Origin: Gammaproteobacteria bacterium
Lineage (GTDB): Bacteria; Pseudomonadota; Gammaproteobacteria; Acidiferrobacterales; SZUA-150
Assembly: GCA_029880545.1 (NCBI GenBank)
Contig: JAOUOD010000010.1
Span: forward strand, 1-64,000
DNA length: 64,000 nt
Direction of reading: 5' to 3'
Below are positions 16,869 to 23,895 of the stretch, piece by piece. Position numbers and translations under genes: made by a program. Within the stretch, counting starts at the first letter, position 1, and each line of letters starts with the position of its first letter. The notes under the pieces were generated by a model that made no database searches, was not told where the DNA came from, and was given only the letters and a program-made list of their open reading frames with translations.

Positions 16869-17216
16869 CTCGCTTTCGCGCCTGGTGGCGCGCGTTATGC
16901 CCTGATTTCCGGTTTTTGGCCGGGTTTCCGGCCAGTTATCCCGAATCTAGGCAAAAAGATTGGACAAAAAAAGGGGGATCGTGTCACGGCAAGACAGGGA
17001 AAAATCCAGCCGTGTTTGTGTTTTCTTATAATTATTCTGTAAGGCAATATCGAGCAAAAAGGCAGACGTTTTACAGATAATCGAATCAGAAGGCTGAATG
17101 ATTGAAAAAACGGCAAGGAATCACAACAAATGTTGTCATGGGCTCACCTTGTATCACGCGCGGTACTGGGGTACTGTTCCGCCTACGGAACGCAGATAAT
17201 AATGCGAGTTGAAAGA
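16869..17216. other. Intergenic region before the capsid gene, no gene seen
   Basis: No plausible coding frame is present in this stretch. Apart from the 30-bp element at 16961-16990 it is AT-rich from about 17020 to 17130. A short hairpin GTTCCG/CGGAAC with loop CCTA or TAGG lies near 17177-17192. It is probably a leader or regulatory region for the capsid/lysis/tail operon. Confidence 0.6.
16961..16990 (-). promoter_or_regulatory. 30-bp element shared with the first gene of the module (copy 2)
   Basis: Aligned without gaps to 24851-24880, 23 of the first 28 positions are identical. The shared core on the minus strand reads GTGACA, then TCCCC, then five or more T, then TGTCCA. GTGACA resembles a -35 box (TTGACA), but no matching -10 is conserved. 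The ends GACA and TGTC form a dyad around 17 bases, so an operator or activator site is equally possible. It is 144 bp before the capsid start. Confidence 0.6.
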
Positions 17217-17236
17217 GTACACTCTACTGCTCAGCC
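17217..17236. repeat. Direct repeat, copy 1 (outside the tRNA-like gene)
   Basis: Twenty bases identical to 17367-17386, with similarity continuing for about 10 further bases with a small gap. The second copy lies inside the extended arm of the tRNA-like RNA. This copy lies just past that RNA's terminator. It looks like a partial duplication or recombination remnant of the RNA gene. Confidence 0.8.
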
Positions 17237-17251
17237 ACTTGGGACAGAGCA

Positions 17252-17284
17252 CAAAAAAGCCCGGCACTCAGCCGGGCTTTTTTG
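17252..17284 (-). terminator. Strong intrinsic terminator after the tRNA-like gene
   Basis: AAAGCCCGGC and GCCGGGCTTT pair around a 5-base loop, flanked by A and T runs on both sides. It can therefore work in both directions. On the minus strand it follows the CCA end of the tRNA-like gene by only a few bases, so it is well placed to end that transcript. Confidence 0.85.
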
Positions 17285-17289
17285 CTATC

Positions 17290-17418
17290 TGGTGTCGCCG
17301 GCGGGACTTGAACCCGCATGATCCAGGACACTCTCTGAGAGTAGAACCCGGCAATATGCTGGGTTTGTACACTCTACTGCTCAGCCCTGGGACTCTAGCC
17401 TGTTTGAGCTACAGCGAC
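17290..17418 (-). ncRNA. tRNA-like RNA with a greatly extended arm in place of the anticodon arm
   Basis: The minus strand folds into a cloverleaf. The acceptor stem pairs 17412-17418 with 17294-17300 (7 pairs, one G-T), followed by discriminator A and an encoded CCA (17290-17292). The D arm pairs 17406-17409 with 17392-17395 with GG in its loop. A 5-base variable loop spans 17318-17322. The T arm is GCGGG/CCCGC with loop TTCAAGT. Where a 5-bp stem and 7-base loop are expected, 58 bases separate CCAGG from CCTGG. They fold on: 17380-17384 with 17335-17339, 17374-17378 with 17340-17344, and 17358-17365 with 17345-17352, capped by a 5-base loop. No normal anticodon loop is visible. A tRNA gene broken by a palindromic insertion is the alternative. 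It has its own TATAAT and terminator. Confidence 0.75.
17367..17386. repeat. Direct repeat, copy 2 (inside the tRNA-like gene)
   Basis: Identical over 20 bases to 17217-17236. This copy forms the 5' side of the extended arm of the tRNA-like RNA. Spacing between copies is 150 bases. Confidence 0.8.
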
Positions 17419-17429
17419 ATTGTGAACAC

Positions 17430-17435
17430 ATTATA
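17430..17435 (-). promoter_or_regulatory. -10 box of the tRNA-like gene
   Basis: A perfect TATAAT on the minus strand lies 11 bases before the 5' end of the folded tRNA-like RNA, leaving room for a leader of about 4 bases. No good -35 hexamer is seen at 16-18 bases (TAGGTG or AGGTGC at best), so strength may depend on an activator. Confidence 0.6.
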
Positions 17436-17485
17436 TGCAGTGTCCATGCTTGCACCTAGCACTTTATTTACATGCGCTAAAAGTT

Positions 17486-17515
17486 AAAAACCCGCTGCTA
17501 TCGTGCCGGGTTTAT
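17486..17515 (-). terminator. Intrinsic terminator ending the packaging/portal operon
   Basis: AAACCCG (17488-17494) pairs with CGGGTTT (17507-17513); on the minus strand the stem ends in five T. It lies about 100 bp below the zinc-ribbon gene at 17615, so it should close the transcript that starts at the small terminase. Confidence 0.75.
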
Positions 17516-17614
17516 TCATTATCGTGCACAAAAACTTTCATGATCCTGAAAGTCTCACTGCACTGGGAGCTATTGTTGTATTTCCTACCGAAAAAACTGC
17601 ACCCAGCGTGTTGA

Positions 17615-17863
17615 TCAGGCCTCAATTTCAATCACAAAAGAGCAGGCTGGGCAGCTATACCGGTCGAGATGGTTACCACTAGGCTCGTTTTTCATCTCTG
17701 TTGGCAGGCCTTTTATCATGAAACATCGCGGACATAATTTGCCATCCTCTAGCCTGTAGGCGTCGTATCGAGACTGCGCAGCTTCCAGATCAACCGGCAA
17801 GGAAGATCCATCCTGGATGGATTCAAGAATATATTCAGCCTCGCTCAATAAATCGTTGTTCAT
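17615..17863 (-). CDS. Small zinc-ribbon protein
   Basis: An 82-residue acidic protein (a start two codons earlier at 17869 is possible, but GAGG fits the ATG at 17863 better). The C-terminal half has CPRC and CPAC about 25 residues apart, a four-Cys zinc ribbon. It is the last gene of the packaging operon and is followed by a terminator. I do not recognise the family. A nucleic-acid-binding or regulatory role is a guess from the ribbon. Confidence 0.75.
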   Translation of the reverse strand: MNNDLLSEAEYILESIQDGSSLPVDLEAAQSRYDAYRLEDGKLCPRCFMIKGLPTEMKNEPSGNHLDRYSCPACSFVIEIEA

Positions 17864-17876
17864 AGCCATTCCTCGG

Positions 17877-18062
17877 TTATCGTTGATAAACCACCGGCAC
17901 CTTCACCCATCCCTTGCACTGCCGGCACTTCGCCTCAGCCGTGCCGGCGGGCAGGATCCGCACCACGCGCGACTTGAGCGCCACACCATCAAACACCACG
18001 CTTTTGCATTGTGTGCAGGCAACATGCGGCCGGGTGACCAGGTTGGCGACGGTTGCCGTCAT
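17877..18062 (-). CDS. Small Com-like zinc-finger protein
   Basis: Sixty-one residues with CTQC and CRQC pairs about 30 residues apart and a Lys/Arg-rich character (LKSRVVRI, KCRQCKGW). Mu Com is a small zinc-binding protein of this general look that activates translation of mom. The match is only in size and Cys spacing. The ATG overlaps the preceding stop (ATGA). A second zinc-ribbon gene follows. Confidence 0.65.
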   Translation of the reverse strand: MTATVANLVTRPHVACTQCKSVVFDGVALKSRVVRILPAGTAEAKCRQCKGWVKVPVVYQR

Positions 18063-18265
18063 GCATCGGCCTCATCAGGAACGTCAGCACCCAGCTCATC
18101 ATCAGTTATCTCACCTCGCTCGCCGGCGATGGCTTTGTGCATCTCTGTCACCAGGTACTCCACCTTGTCATCCGGCACGCTCAACGGGCTAAATGTGAGC
18201 TCGCCGAATTTTTGCCTGTACTCCATCTGCAGTACCGGAAAATCCGTATCATGTAGATCAACCAT
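18059..18265 (-). CDS. Small acidic protein directly after the MuF-metallopeptidase gene
   Basis: Sixty-eight residues, rich in Asp/Glu (TDDELGADVPDEADA at the end). The ATG at 18265 overlaps the end of the MuF gene and has GGAGGTG at ideal spacing, so it is translationally coupled. No family is recognised. Its place right after a MuF protein with a C-terminal enzyme-like domain is the place where immunity genes lie in MuF polymorphic toxins, but nothing else supports that role. Confidence 0.7.
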   Translation of the reverse strand: MVDLHDTDFPVLQMEYRQKFGELTFSPLSVPDDKVEYLVTEMHKAIAGERGEITDDELGADVPDEADA

Positions 18266-20339
18266 CAATCACCTCCTGCAATATATCCTCAACAAACTTG
18301 GAAAAATTGGGTACAAACGTCCGCATATATTCCCGCTGGTATGTTCCAGCCTTGTAGTCAAGCAGGCAAAACGTATTGGCAAAGGCCTCAGCCTGTCGAC
18401 CAAACCCGGAGCGCTGCTTGTAGTAGGCATTAGAATGGCCCCACCCCACCCGGTTGCGGGTGACAGCCCCGGCCAGGTCGGCCATGTGTCCGGCATCGGG
18501 ATGCTTGAACATCGATTCACAGAGTATGGCAGTATCACCATATCGCTTGCCGTTGGCCAGCAGTATAGCCGCATGATCATTGGTTATCTCTATATCCGGG
18601 CTTTTGAGCAATAAATCAAATATGTCATTACCGCCGGGCAGCTGCTTGCGTGCGGCGGCGGCGGCGCTGGCCACATCGCCATGCTCACGAATAAAATCAT
18701 TCACATCCAGAGACCGCGCCTGGTTATAGGCGCCACTTGAAAAGCGCCGTTTTGCCAGTGATGGATGCCTTTTCTTGGCACCCTTGAAATAGTTTTCTTG
18801 CAGCTGCCTGATATGCACATCATCGGCCTCCAGCGCGGCCGTGCCCTTGCGACCGGATGAGATATAATTGCGATAAAATGTGGTTTCGTGCTCTCCCTTG
18901 CTTTCCTTCCAAAGTCCAATCTTATCATCCAGATAGTGGCCATACTCATGGCGCATGGTGCCTTGCCCGGATAATGTATCCGGGTGCTTGCCGGCCATGT
19001 GAATTTTGCCATTAGAATAATATGCACCGCCGGTAGTCTTGGGTATTTCGCCAGGGGCATGAAAACGCGCCGCTGATTTTTTCAGAGTGTCGCTGTTGAA
19101 TGTGCCGGCCTGATCCCATCGATCGAAAAACTCATTGGAGCGGCGATTTGGCGAGCCTGGCTCCAGCGTTGGCAGGTTTGGTTTGATATTAACCGCCACC
19201 GGCTTGGCAATGATTGCGGTAGGCGGCCCAGGCACCGGCATCAATTTGGCTACATCAATGCCGCGCTTCTCAAACCGATTTTTTAATACTCGCCATGGCG
19301 TTGCGATTTCATTCTGTTTGAGGATGCCGGCATTAAATGCTGCCTGCTTTTTCTGGCTCCCCAGCACGCCGGTCTGCACGCTGGCTGATTGGCTCCCCAG
19401 CCAATCCAGTCGATCCTGCTTGCCGGCCCGGTCATCCGCAGTCACTTCATCATCAAACACCATCTCCACAAAGCTCAACGTGTTGGGATGCGCCGGCCAA
19501 GGGCAGGCTGACCGGTTCGGGTACACACCAGGACCAAGGCCATACAGGTTGGCGCTTGCATGCATATCACAGATATCCACGCGCGGGTGGTTGGGTGACA
19601 ACAAAAACCGCCAGCCGACAAACCCCTCCACCTGCTCACCGCCGGCCATGTAGGCCTCGCCATGCGCGCGGTTGATCTCGGTGCGGAATACGCGCCGCGC
19701 CTGCCAATAGGGTGCATCGTCACCTTGCATCAGCGTGCCGGCTGCCACCTTGGCCACGCCGTGCGCATTGGCGATGCCGAGTTTGTCGGCAAGATCCGTC
19801 GGCACGGTGATGCCCTTGGCCAGGTACTCCTGCGCGGCCTTGCTGGCGTTGTGGCCCTGGATAATGGCGCTCTGGATCTGGCGGCCCATGATCTCGCGTG
19901 CGTGGTTACTGTTACGCCACAGGCGATCGCTCAGCTGCAGGCCATCCTCTGCCACAAAGTTGCGCACAAACAGTGCCGCCTCTTCCGCCACCTGGAAACT
20001 GGCCAGGCCGATGCCATCGTAAACACCGGCGCCGTACTTGGCGGCCTGGTCAATGCCATCCCATAGCATCTGATCACGCGCCAGCTCCAGCGAGCGCAGG
20101 CGACCGTTCACCTGGCCAAGCAGCTGCTGCATCGTATCCAGGCGCAGACTGCCACGATCATCACCATAACTGCGGATGACATTCTCGATCTCGGTGCGGG
20201 TTTGCAGGTACAGCGCCTCCAGGTCGTTGAGTGCATCCCGATCCAGCTTGCGCATCGATACCTGGGCGGCATTGGTGCCACGCTTGATCGCCGCCTTGGT
20301 CGCGGTGCGAGCATTGGTTGCCAGTGCCACGCCTGTCAT
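18258..20339 (-). CDS. MuF-like minor head protein fused to an HEYGH metallopeptidase-like domain
   Basis: A 693-residue protein. Residues about 1-300 are a MuF/SPP1 gp7-type head morphogenesis protein: ARRVFRTEINRAHGEAY at 214-230, and the Cys/His/Pro pattern CDMHASANLYG, CPWPAHP at 257-285. After a Pro-rich linker (about 365-400) comes a second domain with AYYSNGKIHMAG, the zinc motif HEYGH at 464-468 and a late RQAEAFANTF segment (about 648-657), whose Glu could be the third zinc ligand. Ordinary MuF proteins are much shorter (Mu gpF is about 425 residues). MuF proteins with C-terminal enzyme or toxin domains are known in temperate phages. The domain may be injected with DNA or process head proteins; both are inference. 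Confidence 0.88.
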   Translation of the reverse strand: MTGVALATNARTATKAAIKRGTNAAQVSMRKLDRDALNDLEALYLQTRTEIENVIRSYGDDRGSLRLDTMQQLLGQVNGRLRSLELARDQMLWDGIDQAAKYGAGVYDGIGLASFQVAEEAALFVRNFVAEDGLQLSDRLWRNSNHAREIMGRQIQSAIIQGHNASKAAQEYLAKGITVPTDLADKLGIANAHGVAKVAAGTLMQGDDAPYWQARRVFRTEINRAHGEAYMAGGEQVEGFVGWRFLLSPNHPRVDICDMHASANLYGLGPGVYPNRSACPWPAHPNTLSFVEMVFDDEVTADDRAGKQDRLDWLGSQSASVQTGVLGSQKKQAAFNAGILKQNEIATPWRVLKNRFEKRGIDVAKLMPVPGPPTAIIAKPVAVNIKPNLPTLEPGSPNRRSNEFFDRWDQAGTFNSDTLKKSAARFHAPGEIPKTTGGAYYSNGKIHMAGKHPDTLSGQGTMRHEYGHYLDDKIGLWKESKGEHETTFYRNYISSGRKGTAALEADDVHIRQLQENYFKGAKKRHPSLAKRRFSSGAYNQARSLDVNDFIREHGDVASAAAAARKQLPGGNDIFDLLLKSPDIEITNDHAAILLANGKRYGDTAILCESMFKHPDAGHMADLAGAVTRNRVGWGHSNAYYKQRSGFGRQAEAFANTFCLLDYKAGTYQREYMRTFVPNFSKFVEDILQEVIDG

Positions 20340-21751
20340 TTTGCACTTCTCGTGGTGGATACATCGGTTGCACTCTCGCCCTTGCGTCCATTGCCCGGCG
20401 TAATGCTCACGCGATTGCCGCCGGCAATCTGGTTGGGCGCTGGGTAAGGGTTGCCGGCAGCGGCTTGATCTTCTTTGCGCTCCAGCTCGGTTTCATAATT
20501 CAGGCCGGCAGTCTCAAACACGGTGCGATCACTGGCGCCCATGGCCTGATACTTGATCGCGCGATCGGCGGCCTGGTTCGGTGTTTCAGTCTTGCGCTCA
20601 ACAAATTCAATCTCAAAATCACCAAACACATCCGGATTGATACCCTGCAGCAACAGGTCGAGGTAAAAACCTAACTTGTACACATAGCTGAGCGTATCCT
20701 GCAGCGCGTCAACCTCATCAAAGTAGTCACGCTTGAGATCTTCCAGCACATCACGCGCCAGGTCGCCGGTATAGCCAAACAGGCCTTTAGGTGCCGGGCT
20801 GCCGGCATAGAATGTATCGAGCAGGTGCACCACATCCGCGATCTGGTCCAGGTTGGCATCACCTGCCACGCTGGACACGGCGCCCTTTTTGTTCAGATAA
20901 AAATCGGCGGTGATATCGTTTTGATCGCCCTCCACCCGGGCGCGATATTTTTCAATGTCGGACTCGCTCGCGCCTTCCAGCACGTGCGCCAGGCGTTGCG
21001 GTGCACGTGTGCGCCGGCGGATCACCAGGTCCTCCTCGGTCATACGCAGTTTCTGCCACGCGGGACGGGTGGCATCAAGGTATGGCCTGCCCAGGCTGCC
21101 CATATCGTCAAAATTATCCGGCGTCAGGCGCACCAGGGACATTTGCCACAGCGGAAACTGGGCGATCTCTTTGCCCATGGTGTAGTCATACTGGATATAG
21201 GCCACGCGCGGATCCTTGAATGCGCCGTTGGGCGCGACTTGCGGCACAATGGTCTCGGTTGGCATGCGGTAACCGGCCACCACAGACTTGCTGTCAGGTG
21301 CCGGCACCCATTGCATAGGCAGGTTGCCCTCCATCATAAATCCGCGAAAGTCACTCTCCAGCTTTTCGCGCCGGTTCAGATTCAGCCGGCGATAAAAACG
21401 ATCCCAGCTGCGCAGCAGCACCTTGTTGTTGCCTGTGCCCGGTTTAATCATCACACCCTTTTTGGTTGCCATGCGGGCCGTGCGCTTGTGGATCTCCTTC
21501 ACGCGGCCATCAAGCCTGTCCATCTCACGCAGGTCCATGATGGCCTGGCGCAGATCCGTGCTCACATACATCAGCTGGTACAGGTAGCGGATCCGGTCTT
21601 GCTCTCGGGTGCGATAGCCACGCTCACCGGCGCCGGCCGGCAGCACACCGGCGCGATACATTGCCTGCTTGGTGGCATCAGCGCTGAATTGCATGCCGGG
21701 TATCATGCCTGTCAGGCGTTGCTGTATTTCAAACGGGTTCAGTTTTTTCAT
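20336..21751 (-). CDS. Portal protein
   Basis: A 471-residue protein located between TerL and the MuF gene, the universal portal position. It shows a helical N-terminal part (IRYLYQLMYVSTDLRQAIMDLREMDRL), an extended beta region with PMQWVPAPDSKSVVAGYRMP, and a C-terminal helical part with FGDFEIEFVERKTETPNQAADRAIK. Dodecameric portals form the DNA gate and packaging motor dock. It overlaps the MuF gene by 4 bases and starts 4 bases after the TerL stop. The Mu gp29 comparison is by position and general pattern. Confidence 0.85.
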   Translation of the reverse strand: MKKLNPFEIQQRLTGMIPGMQFSADATKQAMYRAGVLPAGAGERGYRTREQDRIRYLYQLMYVSTDLRQAIMDLREMDRLDGRVKEIHKRTARMATKKGVMIKPGTGNNKVLLRSWDRFYRRLNLNRREKLESDFRGFMMEGNLPMQWVPAPDSKSVVAGYRMPTETIVPQVAPNGAFKDPRVAYIQYDYTMGKEIAQFPLWQMSLVRLTPDNFDDMGSLGRPYLDATRPAWQKLRMTEEDLVIRRRTRAPQRLAHVLEGASESDIEKYRARVEGDQNDITADFYLNKKGAVSSVAGDANLDQIADVVHLLDTFYAGSPAPKGLFGYTGDLARDVLEDLKRDYFDEVDALQDTLSYVYKLGFYLDLLLQGINPDVFGDFEIEFVERKTETPNQAADRAIKYQAMGASDRTVFETAGLNYETELERKEDQAAAGNPYPAPNQIAGGNRVSITPGNGRKGESATDVSTTRSAK

Positions 21752-21755
21752 GGCG

Positions 21756-23450
21756 TCATCCTGTCGCGCGCAGTTTCTGCCCCAGCAGCTTGGCGCGGTT
21801 GGTGTGATTGATCTGTATGATTGATGGCACGATCAGCGCGCCACGAGTAACCAGCGCCCAGTGCGCTGCCATGTAGGCATCAAAGCAGTCATCACCCAGC
21901 TTGGCGTCCGCCATCTTGTAGGTTGAATAACTGGTTTTGGTTTGCATGGGCACGATGTTGGTGATCTGTCGCTGCAGCAGTCGCATATCCTGCTCAGTCT
22001 GCGTGAGCTTGTCGGCATCGCAATCTTCGACGTATGGCATGGCCGCCTGGTGCGAGTGGAAAGAGCTGCGCACGGCTTGCGCCATGCTGTGCTTGGTCAT
22101 GCCCTCAAAGCGCAGCGGCGCAAACGCCCATTCCGACCAGGTGCTGGCCGTGCTTTCGCCCTCGCCGATATTGCGCCGGTTGATGGTGGTCAGGTTGTTG
22201 AAATACAGCTGATCATTCAGGTTGGTCATCATGCCAATGCCATAGGCGTCACCGATCGCGCAATCCGGATCAAAGTATTGCCAGTACGCCAGCAGATCCG
22301 CCTCAACAATTTTTTCATCCGTGCCCGGTGGCCAGGTGCGGGCATAGCGTGTGCAGGTAAAATTGCCAATCTGCTCCAGCACAACAAAAGCATATCTTGA
22401 TGACTCCTTCCGCTCACCGTGACCGGAATGATCATAGCCAAACGATATCAATCCGGATTTTTTATACTTCTCGCCCGGCATTGGCTCAACAATTTCCAGC
22501 CCTACCTCAAAGCCGATATGCAGCGCCCGGCGCAGCTTCTCCTCCCAGACCAGGTTGCGGCTGGCAATGTTGATGCACAGCAGCTGCCGCACAAACTCAT
22601 CCTCACTGAGCTCGTCTTTCATCTGCATGATGAATGATCGCTGCAGCAGGTCCATCTCCATGGCCAGCATCGCATTGGCAATGGGGATCGGGTACTTGTA
22701 GGTCTTAACATCCACCGCATCGGCACTCAGCAAGTCTGCCGCAATCATGCGCTGCAGCAGGTTGCGCGCAGCGTCGCCAAACACGGCGCCGATCACGCGA
22801 TACGTGCCGGAGATCGCCATATCAGCCAGGGTATCCGCGCCCTTGAAAACACCAGTGATGCGGATCTTTGGATCATTGCGGCTCTGCTTGCTCGCGCCCA
22901 GGCGGCGCGAGGATCCCAGCATCAACAAAAAGCGCGAATCCAGGCGCGCCTTCGGCATGTCGTCAACCTCTTCCAGGCTGGCCTTGGTCAGATCACCACC
23001 GTCCACCTGGGCCATGATGCCGTAGGCCTGCGCTTTGCTCCGGTTGGCAAATTCATAGCGGGTGTCACTCATCTGCTTGCGGCCCGACTTGAACGCCAGG
23101 TAATTGCTCAGGACCGGCGATCGGCGAATGGCATCCAGGTGATAATTGAGGTTTACAATCGCCTGGGCTTCGCGCGGTGCCACAATGCCCAGCTCCTGAT
23201 CTGGATTGCAGGCATTATCCTTGAGCTCATACATCTCCTTGCACGCCGTTTTGCCGGTACGGCGGCTGGAAAAGTCGATGGTGTTGTTGTGCTCATCCAT
23301 CTCCTGCATTTTCAGCAGCTGCACCTGGTCAAGCTCCACATTGTGCACATGCTTGTGCCAGAGCCCGTGGCTGTCGGCATAGCGCAGCACCTCGCGCTCC
23401 GCCACATTCTGCAGCTGGATACGCTTCCGGGCGCTGATACGCTCAGGCAT
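21756..23450 (-). CDS. Terminase large subunit
   Basis: A 564-residue packaging ATPase/nuclease. Walker A is SSRRTGKT near residue 65. A Walker-B-like stretch KASLEEVDDMPKA lies near 155-170. The nuclease half has Asp-bearing motifs GYDHSGHG (about 345), IGDAYGIGM (about 410) and LGDDCFDAYMAA near the C-terminus. Length agrees with Mu gp28-type terminases (about 550). It cuts and pumps phage DNA into the prohead with the portal. The start overlaps the XF1762 gene. Confidence 0.93.
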   Translation of the reverse strand: MPERISARKRIQLQNVAEREVLRYADSHGLWHKHVHNVELDQVQLLKMQEMDEHNNTIDFSSRRTGKTACKEMYELKDNACNPDQELGIVAPREAQAIVNLNYHLDAIRRSPVLSNYLAFKSGRKQMSDTRYEFANRSKAQAYGIMAQVDGGDLTKASLEEVDDMPKARLDSRFLLMLGSSRRLGASKQSRNDPKIRITGVFKGADTLADMAISGTYRVIGAVFGDAARNLLQRMIAADLLSADAVDVKTYKYPIPIANAMLAMEMDLLQRSFIMQMKDELSEDEFVRQLLCINIASRNLVWEEKLRRALHIGFEVGLEIVEPMPGEKYKKSGLISFGYDHSGHGERKESSRYAFVVLEQIGNFTCTRYARTWPPGTDEKIVEADLLAYWQYFDPDCAIGDAYGIGMMTNLNDQLYFNNLTTINRRNIGEGESTASTWSEWAFAPLRFEGMTKHSMAQAVRSSFHSHQAAMPYVEDCDADKLTQTEQDMRLLQRQITNIVPMQTKTSYSTYKMADAKLGDDCFDAYMAAHWALVTRGALIVPSIIQINHTNRAKLLGQKLRATG

Positions 23451-23895
23451 TGCGCATCTCCCATTTTACTTTTTCTTTTAATGGGTGTTTATCAGACCTC
23501 TCTCTGTTTTCCCTACTCCATGATCCACCACCAGCTGGGCCCATAAATCTCCATCCGGCGGCGCGCAAGCTGGCACCACCCTCCTCTGGCAAGGTGTAGG
23601 TTATTATGCCGGTAAAACCCAGAGCCTTTGCAGCTCGCCATGCTGCGGCGTATAAAAACGAACATGCATTTTTATACCCGTCCGTACAAAGCCTATTTAC
23701 CTCGAGTGTTGCCCCATCATCTGCATGCCGTGAGACAGGCCTGCCAACAATGGCCACACCTCTAATCTTAACGCCATCACTCACTGCAATACTGAATTTA
23801 TGACCGGTGGCGGCCTTGTGGTGCCGGTGATAGTACCGGACAAACTCATTTGCCTGTCTTAAAGATAGCGGCACAAGTCTCATATGCTCACTCAC
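23443..23895 (-). CDS. XF1762 family protein (GNAT-like fold)
   Basis: A 150-residue protein with the XF1762 pattern: MRLVPLSLRQANEFVRYYHRHH, VAIVGRPVSR, LCTDGYKNACSFLYAAAWRAA, and a C-terminal LRAAGWRFMGPAGGGSW. The family is common in phages and resembles acyltransferases (GNAT), but its substrate is unknown. GTG at 23895 is chosen because GGAGGTGG sits at good spacing and it overlaps the upstream stop; ATG at 23883 is the alternative. Insertion between small and large terminase genes is unusual. Confidence 0.85.
   Translation of the reverse strand: MSEHMRLVPLSLRQANEFVRYYHRHHKAATGHKFSIAVSDGVKIRGVAIVGRPVSRHADDGATLEVNRLCTDGYKNACSFLYAAAWRAAKALGFTGIITYTLPEEGGASLRAAGWRFMGPAGGGSWSRENRERSDKHPLKEKVKWEMRNA

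Noticed and set aside
17290-17418. tmRNA as identity of the tRNA-like RNA
   Set aside because: It has a true D stem, is only about 130 bases long, and shows no tag reading frame or pseudoknots; tmRNA is about 350 bases and lacks a D stem.
17209-17487. Plus-strand open frame across the terminator and tRNA-like gene
   Set aside because: It crosses a strong hairpin terminator and a structured RNA gene and has no protein-family features.
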